64,000 nucleotides of DNA from contig MU839156.1 in assembly GCA_030685235.1 (NCBI GenBank), positions 124,001 to 188,000 of the forward strand, in the 5' to 3' direction. Positions 35,690 to 49,242 of this stretch are shown here, one piece after another (positions within the stretch are counted from its first letter, which is position 1; each line of letters starts with the position of its first letter). Under the pieces are notes generated by a model that saw only the letters and a program-made list of their open reading frames with translations, did no database searches and had not been told where the DNA came from. Made by a program: the position numbers and the translations under genes. The stretch is from Copromyces sp. CBS 386.78 (Eukaryota > Ascomycota > Sordariomycetes > Sordariales > Sordariaceae).

Positions 35690-37540
35690 GTTGTGGTCGT
35701 GGACTTGCATAAAGTTTCTTATGTGGCGGGTTTAGGATACATACAACATCGGAGGCTTTTTCTGACGACAGACGAAGGAACGAAGCATTTTCATAATTGC
35801 AGTCGGCTGCAAACGGAGTAAATACGGGATATCCGTGCAAAATGGGCTAAGCGATCAAAAAGACGACTTGGCTGGATCGGGTTTCGGGGCAAACGCACCT
35901 TTTTGTTAGGCCCCTCAAAGCTGCGGAGATGCACTCACACCAAATGCAACGAATTTGCAGGCGTTGCTGAACCCCAAACGCAAGCGCGCGTGTCACGGGA
36001 ATAATCAACCCCAAGCACGCCATGGTATTTCTCCAAAACGGGTGCCAACAATGGCGTGCTAAGGCTGAGTTGGTGCGGATGGAGTGGTGAATGGGTGTGG
36101 GCGACTGAGCGGGTCCTGCATACACAACACAACATAACTACTACCTACCGCTCTAAGAAAACGGACTACACAACATGCATCGTCAACAACAACAACATAT
36201 ATGCAATTGCTCAAAAACAGCGAAACTCAGCAACTGTAACCATCCCCGTCGCCGCCGTCCGCAACTTTCTCAGCATTTATCAGTCAACTTTCCTTGTCCC
36301 GTCACTACCTTTACAACCCTTTCTATGTCTCACTCAGAGCTACGACGGACTCGGCGAAGGAAGAAGGGGGTGGTTACACGGATTTTCGGCAACAGAAACC
36401 ATCCTAGCCTAAACACCCTAACCCATTACTCGCTCGGAAGAGAAAGGTGACACAAAGGAGGGGCTCGATCTCGGTGGACGGGAATTGCACGGAACCAAAG
36501 CTGCTGCTGATGTGATTTGTTGGTGGTTATGCATGGTCATGATGATTCGATGGCTTGGAAACTTTGTTGGCTTTTGCGTGTGTTTCGTTTTATATTCACA
36601 TTTGCTTCTTCTTCTTCCTAACGAATGTCACGAACGAACCTTTAGACGCCATGGGTCATTCATTCATGGGCAGGATAGGCGATCGGCATGATTGATGGTG
36701 GAAGAAGCCAATGAATTGGTAGCCAGCCGATAGGCTACGAAGACGTTGGTTGATGCTGATGTTGATGATGGAGCATGGAGGAACGAACGCCAGCCATGTA
36801 AAGTGTCATGTGAGAAGAGGAAGAGACGTCGTTGATACCCGTTGGGTTGTTATTGTTCTCGTTGTTGTCTTTTTGTTTCCGTTTCGTTTCCTTTTCTTTC
36901 TTGAGACTTTGTTCTCCTCTTGTATTTTGTTCTGTTGTCATCGGCAAGGCGGTCGGCCAGATCTGTTAGTTTTTGTGGACATTTCAGTTTTTGCATATAT
37001 ATACCGATAGATTTGCTGCGTTTTCATGTTCCCAGTTACTTAACCAAATCCATTCAAGTTGAACTTTTACCGAAGAGCTTCTCTCATGTCACTTGTATAC
37101 CCAAGTAAACTAGTAAAGTCACCATTGGGTATTGAGAGATCTCCTGTGGATGTGTGTATTATGCGGTACGCCGATGACTTTTTTTCGATAATGGGGGGGA
37201 TCAAAGCTTGCACACTCCCTCCCCGAAACTGTTGCGCCGTCGCGCTGATGTGTCCCGCCGTGGGAGAGTGTCGGACATGATGAATACTAGTCATGATGCG
37301 GCGGGTCACAATGAGCTTCACTAAAGAGCCCTATCAGGTACCTCCCGGTAGCAATATTAAACACAGAAAGGGTGTGCAAGGGTAAATGAGATGAGGCAAG
37401 TAGGTATTAGAGACGAAAGGCAATTACTTCGTATTTAAGATACCATAATTGAACCGCAGGCCTTGATGCTTGATGGCGTCCTGGATCATTGTGGAATGTC
37501 CTGAACGATATTGTTTTGCTACGAACAGGTCTACTTGCAC

Positions 37541-37562
37541 AATGAATGAATGAATGAATGAA
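37541..37562 (+). repeat. AATG microsatellite
   Basis: About five AATG units occur in a row, ending in aacg. Confidence 0.9.
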
Positions 37563-37804
37563 CGTGTATCTTGCATGACATGATATCAGTGACTTGCTTG
37601 AGTGAAATAGATCCTTCCGTCCCGTTTTGCCCTCTCTCTCTCTTCTCGGGCCATGCATTGTGTTTCTTCACTCTCGTATATAGGTAGGTACCTACTTTAT
37701 CGTCCATCCGTTTTCCTTCCTCTTTTTTTTTCTCCAACGGCTGCGCTTCCCTGTCATGTCTAAACCCTTCAAGGCGCAGGCACCTTCCGTGCCTCCCTCC
37801 CTTT

Positions 37805-37841
37805 CTTCCTTCCTTCCTTCCTTCCTTCCTTCCTTCCTTCC
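37805..37841 (+). repeat. TTCC microsatellite
   Basis: About nine TTCC units lie within a longer pyrimidine-rich stretch. They give a pure purine run on the other strand. Confidence 0.95.
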
Positions 37842-38052
37842 TCTCTGCCCAACGGCAACCAACACATCAGACAGCAAACAACGCTACTATCCAGCTTGTT
37901 ATATTTCCACTTGCCATTCGTGTCAAGTATGTGGTATTCACATGAAAGGGCAGGAGTACAAGCTAACGAGTGAAAGCTACCTAAAATCGAGGACGTCGAT
38001 AGACACCATCAGTACTACCTCTAGTAGCAATCCTTCCCTAACCTACTTCGTT

Positions 38053-38076
38053 GCTATCGCTATCGCTATCGCTACC
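38053..38076 (+). repeat. GCTATC hexanucleotide repeat
   Basis: Four tandem GCTATC-type units, the last with a substitution. Confidence 0.9.
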
Positions 38077-38512
38077 TAGGTATCCAAGACAACCTAAAAC
38101 GTGGCGGAACTTGATCATCTACATACTTATTATCTGTCTCCCTAGGTACGTACCACCACTAACTACTTAGTTCTGGACTAGACTAGATAGGTACCTGACA
38201 AAGAAAGACTCACTCACATAGTTAGACGAGCGGAGGGACAGATTAAGTAATCTCTACCTGTCTTCTTCTCTATATACTATCAGACTCGAGATATATGACG
38301 ATGAATCAACCCTTGTATTGTGTGTGTTGTCTGTCGTCTCGTCGTGAAATTGCAACGGAAATCGTGATTCCAGCGGTGCTTGACTGCCTGCCACTCCTGC
38401 CTCACACCTCACTCATCTGCCGCTCCCACTCACCATGCCCGTCCGTCCTTCTTCATCTCAACCCCCAGCGGCGCATCTATAGGGTCTATTACTACCCGTC
38501 ACATCTTTCTGT

Positions 38513-38634
38513 GGTCCGTTTGTGTAGAATAATGGTTAATAACACTACCTAATCTGACTGACGCACTATCCCCGATGCTGTCCGCAGCCGTATGGGTGGC
38601 GTGGAAGTTACCAGTTCGAATCCGGTACGGACGA
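38513..38634 (+). tRNA. tRNA-like sequence or tRNA pseudogene (doubtful)
   Basis: An almost perfect Pol III B box (AGTTCGAATCC; consensus GGTTCGANTCC) lies near 38,612. It is followed by ACGGACG and, after a few bases, by a T-run. Upstream, GGTCCGT could pair with ACGGACG in six of seven positions, and an A-box-like TAATGGTTA follows it. However, the D-loop would be too long, one T-stem pair is broken, and an intron of roughly 45 bp would be needed. No anticodon can be assigned. Treat it as a possible degenerate tRNA. Confidence 0.25.
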
Positions 38635-38983
38635 CCACTCTTTTCTTCTCTTTCTTGTTTTTCTCAATTCGCTTTTCCTACCACCACCCCCACTCACTCA
38701 GTGTACGCGGACGGTGGTGCAAACTACAATGCTGAATGGAGGCAATCAATGCTTGTATTCATACATTCTTACTTGGATTATTCTTGAACCCTTCGCTATC
38801 AAACACATGCACCACTGTGTTGCAAACTACATCGCTAGAGCCAAGGGACTGTAGTCCTTCATCATGTCCTGTCCAACCACTTCCTGATTGTCCGCTTCCA
38901 TATCCCCATCCCACCCAATTCAGAGCAACACTTATCGTAATACCCATCGCAACAACCATCAAGCCCACTCCCAGCTTCCAGTT

Positions 38984-41663
38984 CTACTTCTTCCCTTTAC
39001 CCTTACCCTTCTTCTTCTTTCCCCCCTGCTGGTCCCCATTCTGAGAAGACGACCCCTCAGCAAGAGGAAGGACCACCATCCCGCCCTCCTCCAACTCCTC
39101 CGCCGTCACCTGTCCCTCAGCCTCCATTTCCTTCAACTTCTCCTGGGCACTGATAAACATGGACAGATCATGATTGCTCTCTTTCAACTCCTCGTTCTGC
39201 TGCCGCAGCTTAGCCAACTCCTCCTGCGTGCTCTTTGCTTCCTTCTCCATGTGCTTAATTCTCTTCATCAACCCTTCCCCGACTCCCTTCTCTTCTTGGA
39301 GTTGTTTCGACAAAGTTCTTGCCAGCTCTGTAGACTTGTCGGCCCGCTTCCGCTCGCGCGCAAGGTCTCGCTCCAAGGAGGCGACCTCTTCTTTCAAGCG
39401 GAAGTGCTCCTCTTTGAAATCGGTCAGCTCTTTGATGGCGCGGGAAGCGTTGGCCGAGGCGGCGTCTGCGGCTGCACAGGCTTTGGAGGCTTTGTCCGCT
39501 GCCTTGGCGACCATTTCCTCAAAGTAGATGCGTTGTGACTCGAGTTGCGAGGTGAGGAGGTGGGTGTACTCGAGACCGATGCTGTCGAGCTTGGCGCGGG
39601 GGACGACTTCTTGGTCTTCGGGTACCGGGGCATGAGGCAAGGGGCCACCGCCTACCGCCGCCATGGTCTGTTCCTGAGAGCTCCATGCCGGGGCGCGGTC
39701 TCTCGGTGTATTGGTGTTGTTGCGCTCCGAAGAGGTGTTGTTGTTGTGGATGTGATGGCTGGGGAACTCGACGACTTTGCCTTGGCCCTTTTCGCGGATC
39801 ATCCGGTGCACCCACATGTCGCCTGCGTAGTCCCAGACGTGCTGTGTTTCCATCTCCAGGCTGAAACTATGAGCCGTTTCTTTCCAGTGCTCCTTGGCGT
39901 GTCCGCCCTTGTACCGACCGCAGCCGACGTTGCCGCAGATCAGGCAGATCCAGAGGTCCGAGGGTTCGTCGCAAACGCTGCAAAGATTAGATACAGGCCC
40001 CGAGCCGAAGGGTCGCGAGTACGGGTTTTCCGGGTCGGTTTCCTCTGCGGTGGGCTTAGGGTTGGTGGCGCGACAGACGGGGCAGCCGAAGCCTTTCCAG
40101 GTTTGAAGACAGGTGCAGTGGAAGACGTGTTGGCAGAGGATGGTCATGAGACCAGCTGTGTCGTCCATGCGCTCCAAGCAGACGGTGCAGGTTGGCAGCT
40201 CGATCAGGTTTGGGGTTGGGGGAGGGAAGGGTCGCAGGTTGAGGGTGTTGCTGGGCGAGGGAAGGGTGTCAACTTGGCTACCGTTTCCGCCCGCGTTGCT
40301 GGCAGTGGTGCTGTGACCGTTCTGAGTGCCAGGTGATTCCACGGTGATGGACTGAATGTGGGCGACATGGCAAAATTCGGTCTGCGAAACGAAAGGTTAG
40401 CATCGATAAAAAGACACCCATTATCACCGTCGCAAGGTGTCAAGAGAGCCTCACCTCAATACTGTCAAACGGCCTTCCATCAAACTGAATCCTGAAATCC
40501 TTTGCCCTCTGCGGATCCCTGAACTTCATCAAAACCATGTACCGATTCAACTTGCTTGTCATGATCATCCTGTAATGGCTCACGTCGTCGCGCCACTTTT
40601 CTCCTATGAATCCCAGGAAGTCACTCGGACTCATGTACATGGGAACGGCAGTGATGCAGAGAATAGTGCCGTCGTCACCGCTATTAACAGTTCCGTTGCT
40701 TGTACCGGCATCGCAGCTACCACTGGCGCTGCCTGCACCCACCCCGGCGCGAAGGGCACTGCTCTCATCGGCCTCACGGTAGAGATGGACGATACCCCAG
40801 CCGACTTCCGTATTCTTGGTTTCGAGGGGGAGGAATCGTCCCTTGGTGGCCTGGCCCATACCACCGAGATTGGGGCCTAGAGAGGCCGCTGGTGTCCCAT
40901 GGGGAGCATGGTCCCCATTGCCATTTTTTTGTGGTTGAGGTGGCTGTCCTTGATCCTTTTGTGACTCAGCCATGGCTGACTTGTTGTTCTTGGCTGCTGC
41001 CGACTTTCCGGCTCCAGCAGTGGTGCTGTTGGTGTCCTTCCCTTTACCTTTCTTCTGCTTCTTGTCCTCTGCTGCGGCTTGTGCGTGTCCCTGCAGATGT
41101 CCGTCCCGCTGCAGGTCAAGGCTCTCGATGCTGATCCTTCCGAAGCGCCAGTCCTTGACTGCCGTCCGTGGCCCTATCCCAGACGTGAACCTGGGCGGGG
41201 GAGAAGTCTCGCGTGATGGCTTGTCTGAAAGCCTGACGATGTTCCTATTGTCTTGAGGGTTTTGGCGGTTTGGTCTGGATGCCCCGCAATCGATAACTCC
41301 GCCGGTTTCCGTCCCTGCCTCCGCGTCGGCGTCTGAGCTGTCCTTGACTACTGTCGACTCTGATTTTGGCCAGGATCCAGTAGTCTTGTCCAAATGACAC
41401 GTTTCTTCTCCCTCTTCTGTTTGGTCGGCTTTCGCACTCCACCCTTGAATGCAGTATCGATGCTGCTCCCTCTTGGACGACGGCCTTGAAGACGGAACCT
41501 TGAGCTGCCAGGTGCGAGGGTGGGCAGGGAGCTCGTCAAATATGGACGAGTTCTTGGTGGGTATCCAGATATCAGGAGTCGATGCAGTGGCGGCGGGCGT
41601 TATATGCGTCGGGTCTGGAGAAGGGTAGAGCTCAAACTTCAAGTGGTAGCGGTAGACAGGCAT
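38984..41663 (-). CDS. BRAP2/Etp1-type RING and UBP zinc-finger E3 ligase
   Basis: This is an 868-residue protein in exons 41,663-40,455 and 40,381-38,984. The 73-bp intron (GTGAGG ... GCTAAC ... CGCAG) is in phase 0. Residues 1-~330 hold a conserved start (MPVYRYHLKFEL) and a long disordered, Lys/Gln-rich middle. An RNA-recognition-like BRAP2 domain follows at about 330-415 (F-L-G-F-I-G-E-K-W, then Y-M-V-L-M-K-F-R). A RING finger runs from Cys 468 to about Cys 506 (C-T-V-C ... C-Q-H-V-F-H ... C-P-V-C), and a UBP-type zinc finger begins at Cys 537 (CSVCDEPSDLWICLICGNVG). A coiled coil spans about 680-800, and the tail is Lys/Gly-rich. Relatives are ubiquitin ligases: BRAP2 modulates Ras-MAPK signalling, and yeast Etp1 acts in ethanol stress and transporter turnover. 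The gene lies next to polyubiquitin on the same strand. Confidence 0.93.
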
Positions 41664-42477
41664 GGCATAAGATGGACCGATTCATAGTATGGTCGCAAAG
41701 CAATGATTCCTTGTTGAAAGTAAATTCCTGAGATGTTGTCGTTGCGTTGGTTGTCAAGTGACAGACAAGAGAAGGAGAGAGAGAGATGAATAAAAGGTCA
41801 GGTTCGGATTCGGAAGCCCCTCCAACACCTGGACATGTCGCCTTACGTAAATGAAGTCGCTGGTGCCTACCTTTTGCAGGTCCATATGAGCCAAAAGGCA
41901 AGTTCACGCAGTGATAGTTCTTGTCCTGGTGACTAAGTCTAGAGGATGAGAAAGGTGCCTCTTCCGACCTAATGCCCTCTTCATTATCACATCAACTGTG
42001 GAAGATGGAAAGAGTGGACGTTGGACGTTGGATCGTCCTTTTACAGGGGGGATCCACGGTCGGACTAGCGCAATTTCGGTGGTCGGTACGTACCTTTCAC
42101 GTATGATGCATCTTGTCCACCAAGAAGGCGCCACTTCTGGCACACGCAGCGGTCACCTCGCACCGTGTAATAACCCACCGTCTCGACTTACACGTCCGAC
42201 TCCATCACCAACCGACCGGCTGACCAGAGAAACAAAAGTTCACCCAAGTTCAAAGACAAGCGAGTCACATAAAAGATATCAAGTTTGAGACCGTAAATAT
42301 AGTCTGTATTATGACATCGCTTTGTATATGAGCGTATGCCATTAGAAGTCGGCTAAATAATGCCCAGTTGCATGGTTATCATCATTTCCCAACCCAGTGT
42401 AGTAACCCAATAAACGCTAAACGCCCAAGAGAACCCGTCCTCATCATCAAGAAACAGCAACATGGACCACGATCCGC
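41664..42477. other. spacer between polyubiquitin and the RING gene
   Basis: These 814 bp must include the polyubiquitin 3' UTR and the RING-gene promoter. No other feature was recognised. Confidence 0.5.
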
Positions 42478-43472
<995 letters not shown>

Positions 43473-43627
43473 GATGGCGGCGGTGCAGAAGACGAATGGA
43501 CTGTTGATGGATTAAGCAGAATGACTAAGGGTTGTTGTGTGATGGACGAATACTCCAGCGAAGATGGCGATGGAGAGAGATGATGAAAAAGGAAGAGAGA
43601 GAATCGGGATGCAGATGGGCGGGAGGG

Positions 43628-43636
43628 TTAAATAAG
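43628..43636 (-). promoter_or_regulatory. TATA-like box upstream of polyubiquitin
   Basis: On the minus strand CTTATTTAA lies about 155 bp upstream of the start codon, in otherwise GC-balanced DNA. Its position fits a core promoter with a long leader, but the match to TATAAA is only partial. Confidence 0.3.
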
Positions 43637-46600
43637 TAGCAGGTCCAGGTGTTGGCAGGAATCAGGATGGCGAACTTGGAGGGGCCAGGCAAGGGAACCT
43701 GAAGGGAAGCGGGGGGCGGGGGCTGAGTGAAGGGGAGTGAGTGGACGGTTTCCAACGCCTGCCACGGTGTGATGAGTGGTGTGTCACTCAGGGACGGGCC
43801 ACGCACGAGCCACTTGGCGGTTGGGGTGACAGAGAAGTGGAGGGAAGGCGCGAGAAGAGACCAGTCAGGCGACACTCGCTCCTTGACTGTTGGCTGTTGC
43901 CCGTTGGCTCTTTGGCAGGTCGGAGTGGTTGGACTTCCCCCCTGAACAGTGACCGCGGCTGGTTGGTTGCACTGTCAGGCCGTTTGCCTTTCAGATGGAT
44001 GAATAAGCCAAAGAATGATCTGCATGCGGCTTCACGACCTTTCGTAAATGCCACAATTCTCGGCATTTTGAGATGCTTCTCTCGATGATTTTGAATTCGC
44101 CATTGTTCATTCATGTCAGGTGTGTTCCATCGATGTTAGCCTCTCGCTCGATACTTCACACAGCAGCAGTCGAGCAGCAGCAGCCCACTGCAGGTTGGGC
44201 ATTGCGTACACTCACTGGTTCCCCGCATTTGATAAACCAGTGAGCGGTCAATGACGTGGTCCGATCAAGGGCAGCCGAGAGGCAAACAGGGAAGAGCTGA
44301 GAGAGCAACTGCTGGATCACAATTTCCAGCAACATTCGCTGAATCAAAGAGGGCCAGACTATCCTTTTCAAATATCACCAACGGTCGAGGTGTTTGGTTC
44401 GTTGAACGAAAGAATGAACAGACGGGAGGTGCATCCATCGTTTCAGCTCCCGACAGTGGGCTGGCACGGTACTCGTACGAGGGATCACAGTGTGTCCTGC
44501 CGTCGCCAACCTCAGCTCCACCTGGCAGGCTGCTGAGGTGAGCAGCTCCGTCCAGTCCAGTCCAGTACAACGACGACGACCTCGGGCTCCGCTACGCGCG
44601 CCCATTTGTTCCGTAACACGAGGCAGGACACCGAGAACGGAACGCGAACCCGGACTTCCTCAATATTCTCCTTTACTTTCCATTCGGTCTTCCCGACCGT
44701 GGTTGTTGACGCCGGTAGAGAGAGGTTCAGGAGAGTCACCGCACCGACCGACCGCCGATTCCGATGACTGCCTGGCCATAAAGGTTCCCACCATCCCCCG
44801 ACCGATGATGTCGTGACTCCGTCCTGCCCGTTATCGCCCATCATTATCGTGGCCTCTTTTCGCTCCACCGCCCCGCACTTTTGGACGGTCCCGTCAGGTC
44901 CGTCGCTCCACCATTACATTACACGTGTAGTAGTTCGAGGAATCATCAGCCACAACCCCAACCCCAACCCCCAAATTCTCACGAACTCGTGGAGTCCGGG
45001 TCCCCGCGAATCCCGCCAACCACCTCGGGTGGGACCGGGGCCGGGACCACTGTACGGAGCCCAGGGCCTCCCGCGCAGCCACAACTTCACAAGTGTGGAA
45101 ATGCTCCGTTCGCACCGCTCGATTCTTCGGTTGCGGACATGCCACGATCGGATGACAATGTTCCATGTCGTCAGATTGATATCAACATGTTGACCTCAGG
45201 CTATCTGTTGGACTGGAGGGACTATATACCGTCGCATCATCACTCGGCGCTGTGGCATCATCAAAACAAGATATTGATCATTGTGGTGGGACATTGATGG
45301 TGATAGTCAGAGGAATGAAAACGCCGGGATAGCCCACTCGGAGGAGGTTTGACGAGTTGATTATCATCCATACAATGAGCCAACCGATAACGTATAGATA
45401 TCTCAATGACGATGGCTATCCAAGTGTTTTAGAAGCGTAGTGTCGTTCACGGTCTCAACTAGCCATTCGCAGTTGATAACGGTGATCCTAAGGAATGAAC
45501 CACCCTCAGCGTAGTATTAGATAATGGCATCCAGGTTCTTCTCGACCAGACCACCAACAAGCCAACGACCCCTTTCCATCTGGTACATGACGGCTCGCGT
45601 CGTCAAGATAAAAGTACGCGAGTATGTATGTACAACCTGAAGCACTCTGGAAGACTCGGGATCTCATCTGCTCCCCAATCAAGCCCGTTGTCCGGTTCGA
45701 TAACAACCTGTAGATTACCTATCATCGAGTGCGTTATTTCTGTTGGAAGACATAAAGTCGTTTACTTTCATCTTAAAACAAGGTTCCCACATTCAAACCA
45801 ACAGTGTCACATCAAAACGATCCTTCGAACAATGTGTTGTAGTGTGACTCATTAACAGTAACCATCCAGTCAGTATTTCTCGAAAAAGAGGTTTTCTCGC
45901 CTAGGTCGCGGATTGCCCGCGCGCGCTTATGCAAAAAAAAGACCACCCATCAATCCATACCTAGTAAGGTAGGTAAACCAAAAAAAAAAAAAAAGGACCA
46001 GATCAGATGGACAAAAAAACGCCAAATTACCCAATGCAAAACCCCCAAGGCTTTTCCTCCTCTTCCTCCCCTTTGAGTTGTTGTTGTTGTTGTTGTTGTT
46101 GTGCTGTTTTTTTACTTTTTAAATTCGGTCCAACCCCACAACCTTTTCCATTCACTTGTCCCTCACTTCATCCCATGTCCTTCCTTTTCCCGTGAGCGAC
46201 TTGTTCTCGCTGAAATAAACTTTAAAAATGCCAGTCATGCAGATCGTGCTGGTTTTAGCTGTTTGCGTTGTATGCGTAGTAGTGTATGGTGTTGTGTATG
46301 TCTTGTGTGTAAGTTCGTTGTTTCGTCAAGTGTGTAAGTCATCAAATATTGATCCGTCATGATGGGACGTCAGTCATTTCGTATCGTGTTGTTCGTGGTG
46401 GTGACCAGCCCCCGAGCGAGTGTGCGCAGCCATGAAAATGCCACAAAAAGTGAAAGAAAAAAGAGGGAGGATAATGGTTGACTATAAGAAATAGTAGCCA
46501 GGGAAAAAAATAAAAATAAAAAATAAGAACGCCGTCGCTCAATGGCCCCATGAGATAAAAGAGAAAAAAAACAGGAAACCGGAACAGACCAGCTCTCGCA

Positions 46601-46646
46601 AGCTTTGCTGTAAAGTGCTGTAACCGTAAGAATGAAAGAAACAACC
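43637..46646. other. intergenic, no gene seen
   Basis: About 3 kb of polyubiquitin upstream DNA and the 3' flank of the next minus-strand gene. Open frames near 44.8-45.3 kb (up to 138 codons) are Pro-rich and unsupported. Poly-A runs occur near 45,930-45,990. Confidence 0.5.
46078..46102 (+). repeat. TTG trinucleotide repeat
   Basis: Eight TTG units occur in a row in non-coding DNA. Confidence 0.95.
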
Positions 46647-49242
46647 TTAGTTGGCCCGGATAACCAGCTTCGACAGGAACTTGTTTGATAGTGAGTCAAA
46701 GTCGTAACGGTCAAACTTGGTTTCTTGACGGGTTCTGAGGTAGGATTCTGTTATCGTGTGGGTTAGTACTTGGGGTTACACAATGCTGACATTAAATGAG
46801 GGGTCATCACTCACCATGCTTGAGGACATGCTGTCTAACTTCGGTCATGGCCTCGCAGACGGCAACGTTATTATTAAGCAGCTGACCATGCCTGCGAGTA
46901 TCCCACTCCGTGAAGGCGGGCAGCTTCTGCGAGATGGCGTGGAAAAGGCCAACAATGACACCAACAGGAGTAGACTCCATATCGTCACAGAACTTGTTGA
47001 CAGCGATAGGGTCAGGCACACGGTAATGGCAGTCAAACTGAATCTCCTCCCAGACAGCCAAGAGAATGGCAGCCAGCATGAAGATGGTAGGCCAGTTCTT
47101 GAGGCGCTCTCCGCTGTAGACGGAAGAGTAGAGAGCAGAGAGCTCCTCGAGAACCTCCTTCTGGAGCTCACGCCACATATCGGCCATGGCGCACTTGATC
47201 TGGAAGTTGATCATGACAGGGGCGACAACCTTGCCAAAGTACTTGGAGTCCTCGTCATCAATCTGGCCCTCCATGGGCTGCTCCGTAGGTGGCTGCTCAA
47301 CCATGGTGATGTGAAGAGTGAGATTGTAAGCCACAACAAGCTTGAGAGCCTTGCGAATGACAGGCAGGCGCTCCTTGACGTAGAACCTGTGAGCGGTCTT
47401 GAAGAGCTCAGTAATGAAGGGGGTACCCTCAAAGTGATCATCAATGAACTGCTCGAAGCCCTCATCGACGTGCTTGTCAAGGTACTCGGAGAGAGCCTCG
47501 ACCGAGACACCCTCATGACCAACGTCGAGGCGCTCAGTGCGGATCTCAAAGTCGATAGGCTCCTGGTCGGTCAGGGTAGACTCGACCCAGTCGACCTGGA
47601 AGCAGCTCGTGTCGGCAACAAACACCTCGCGAACCATAACAGGTAGGCAGAAGCCATAGCCGTGAGTGATCCACATGAGCGTCTCCTTCTGGGCGAAACC
47701 CTTGACATTGAAGACGGACATGCCACGGTCGAGGTGGCGCTCGTAGTCGGCCTTCCAGTCCTTCATGAAGTAACCAATATCCTTGATGTCGATACGAGTG
47801 CAAGGCACCTGCCACAAACGAGCATGAGAAGGCTGGCAACCAGCGCAAGGCTCACCCTTGTCGCAGGTCTTCTTGAGGAACTTGCAACGGAGGCAGGCAC
47901 GGAGCTTCCTGATCTCGCTGGCCTGCTTACGCTGCTCAGGAAGGAGGGGTCCACGACGCCTGCCAACCTTCTTCTCTCCAGTGCCGTCCTTCTTGCCAGT
48001 CGAGTTAGTCCTACGAACGATGGTCTTGGAAGGCTTGGCAGTAGGGCTCTTTCTCGGGCCGGTGATTCTCCTCGGCGGGGGCGAGACCGAGCCCGAACCG
48101 TTGGCAGTAACGGCCCTTGAAGAGCCGGCCTTGATAGGCACGGGAGCAACGGCGGAAGAGGGGCTGATCTCGGTGGGCTGAGGAGAATGGTGGTGGTGGT
48201 CACCGGCGCAGCAACCACCGTGGCGGTTGTTGGTCATCTCCATGAAGCCATCGGACTCGGTGGAGAAGGGCGAGTAGGGGAAGGAAACTTCCTCGTAGCT
48301 ACCAAACTCGTTGAAGTCAGACCCTTGTGAGAGATCCGATGTGGTCCTCAAGTGCAAAGTCTGGCCGGGGTTAAAGATGGCGGTATTTTGCGCAGGCTGG
48401 GGCTGGGCGAAGTTGCTGTAGTCCTGGAACAGAGGCATATCTACGGTAGCCCAGCCATTGTCGCTTCCAGAGTGCAAAGACAGAACTTCCAGAAAGCTGC
48501 CGGTGGGCGAGTGGCTTCCCATGGGCATCCGGGCGAGTTGATCATGCTGGTTGAAGTTCATGTCCATTCCAAAATCCTGCCAGTTGGCCAAATGCGTGCC
48601 CGTGTTCAAGCTATACTGTAGCTGATGGCTGGTCTCCTCGACGGGAGAGATGGCGTGGTTAAAAGGAGCCTCCAGATGCAGGGTGTTTTCGATGGCAGCC
48701 TGGGTGGTGGCGGGGAGATAGTCGAAGGCGCTGGGCTGGTGGAAGTTTGGCATAAAGTGGTTGGTGAGAGCAAGCAGAGGCTCGTTCGAGATAAACTGAG
48801 GCATATCAGAGACATGTTGCTGCTGCTGCTGGGTCTGCATGGGGAAAGCGGTCCAGTCGGGGAACAGGTGAGTGCCGGTCTGCAAAGGCGAGTGCTGGAG
48901 AGGCGAGTGTTGTTGTTGCTGGAGAGGGCTGGACATGACGCTATTCCCAGGCGACTGGCAGTTCTGGTCCTCGGGCGACGACGGCGACATGCTGCTGCTT
49001 GGCGAGTGGATGGAGGTGGGTGCGCTCATGCCTCCGGACAGATCGGCCGGGAGCCAAGTGGCACCCGGGCTGAGGCTTTGACGGGCGCTTTGGGACATGG
49101 TGGTCAGCGCGGTCGAGGTGATGTTCTGGGGTGATGGGGTCGAGGTGATGATGGGATAATAGCGCTGGTGGTCTTGCTGGTCGAAGGCCAGTTGTTCTAG
49201 CAAGACGGCGTCTCCCCCAGCGGCAGTGAAGTCGTAAGTCAT
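46647..49242 (-). CDS. Zn2Cys6 transcription factor with central finger
   Basis: The protein has 842 residues from exons 49,242-46,815 and 46,747-46,647. The 67-bp intron (GTGAGT ... ACTAAC ... ACAG) replaces an in-frame early stop with the ending ...SKLVIRAN. The start MTYDFTAAGGD is the first ATG in an open frame that extends upstream without another ATG. Residues 1-~370 are Gln/Ser/Pro-rich and probably hold activation sequences. A basic run (G-R-R-R, R-K-Q) precedes a zinc cluster at Cys 450, 453, 460, 466, 469 and 481. The last gap is 11 residues, longer than the usual 6-8. The C-terminal ~350 residues are helical and conserved-looking (for example Y-F-M-K-D-W-K-A-D-Y, W-I-T-H-G-Y-G-F-C-L-P-V). 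The target genes are unknown; the type is seen across filamentous ascomycetes. Confidence 0.88.

Larger units (their letters stand above)
35690..38983. other. long intergenic region, no gene seen
   Basis: About 3.3 kb lie between two converging genes (TamA-like plus, BRAP2-like minus). The region contains simple repeats and one possible tRNA-like motif (38.5-38.6 kb), both listed separately. Open frames are short and low in complexity. It probably includes two 3' UTRs. Confidence 0.5.

Noticed and set aside
46756..47646. 296-codon plus-strand frame opposite the Zn2Cys6 gene
   Set aside because: Antisense shadow of a codon-biased exon; the minus-strand model is coherent and spliced.
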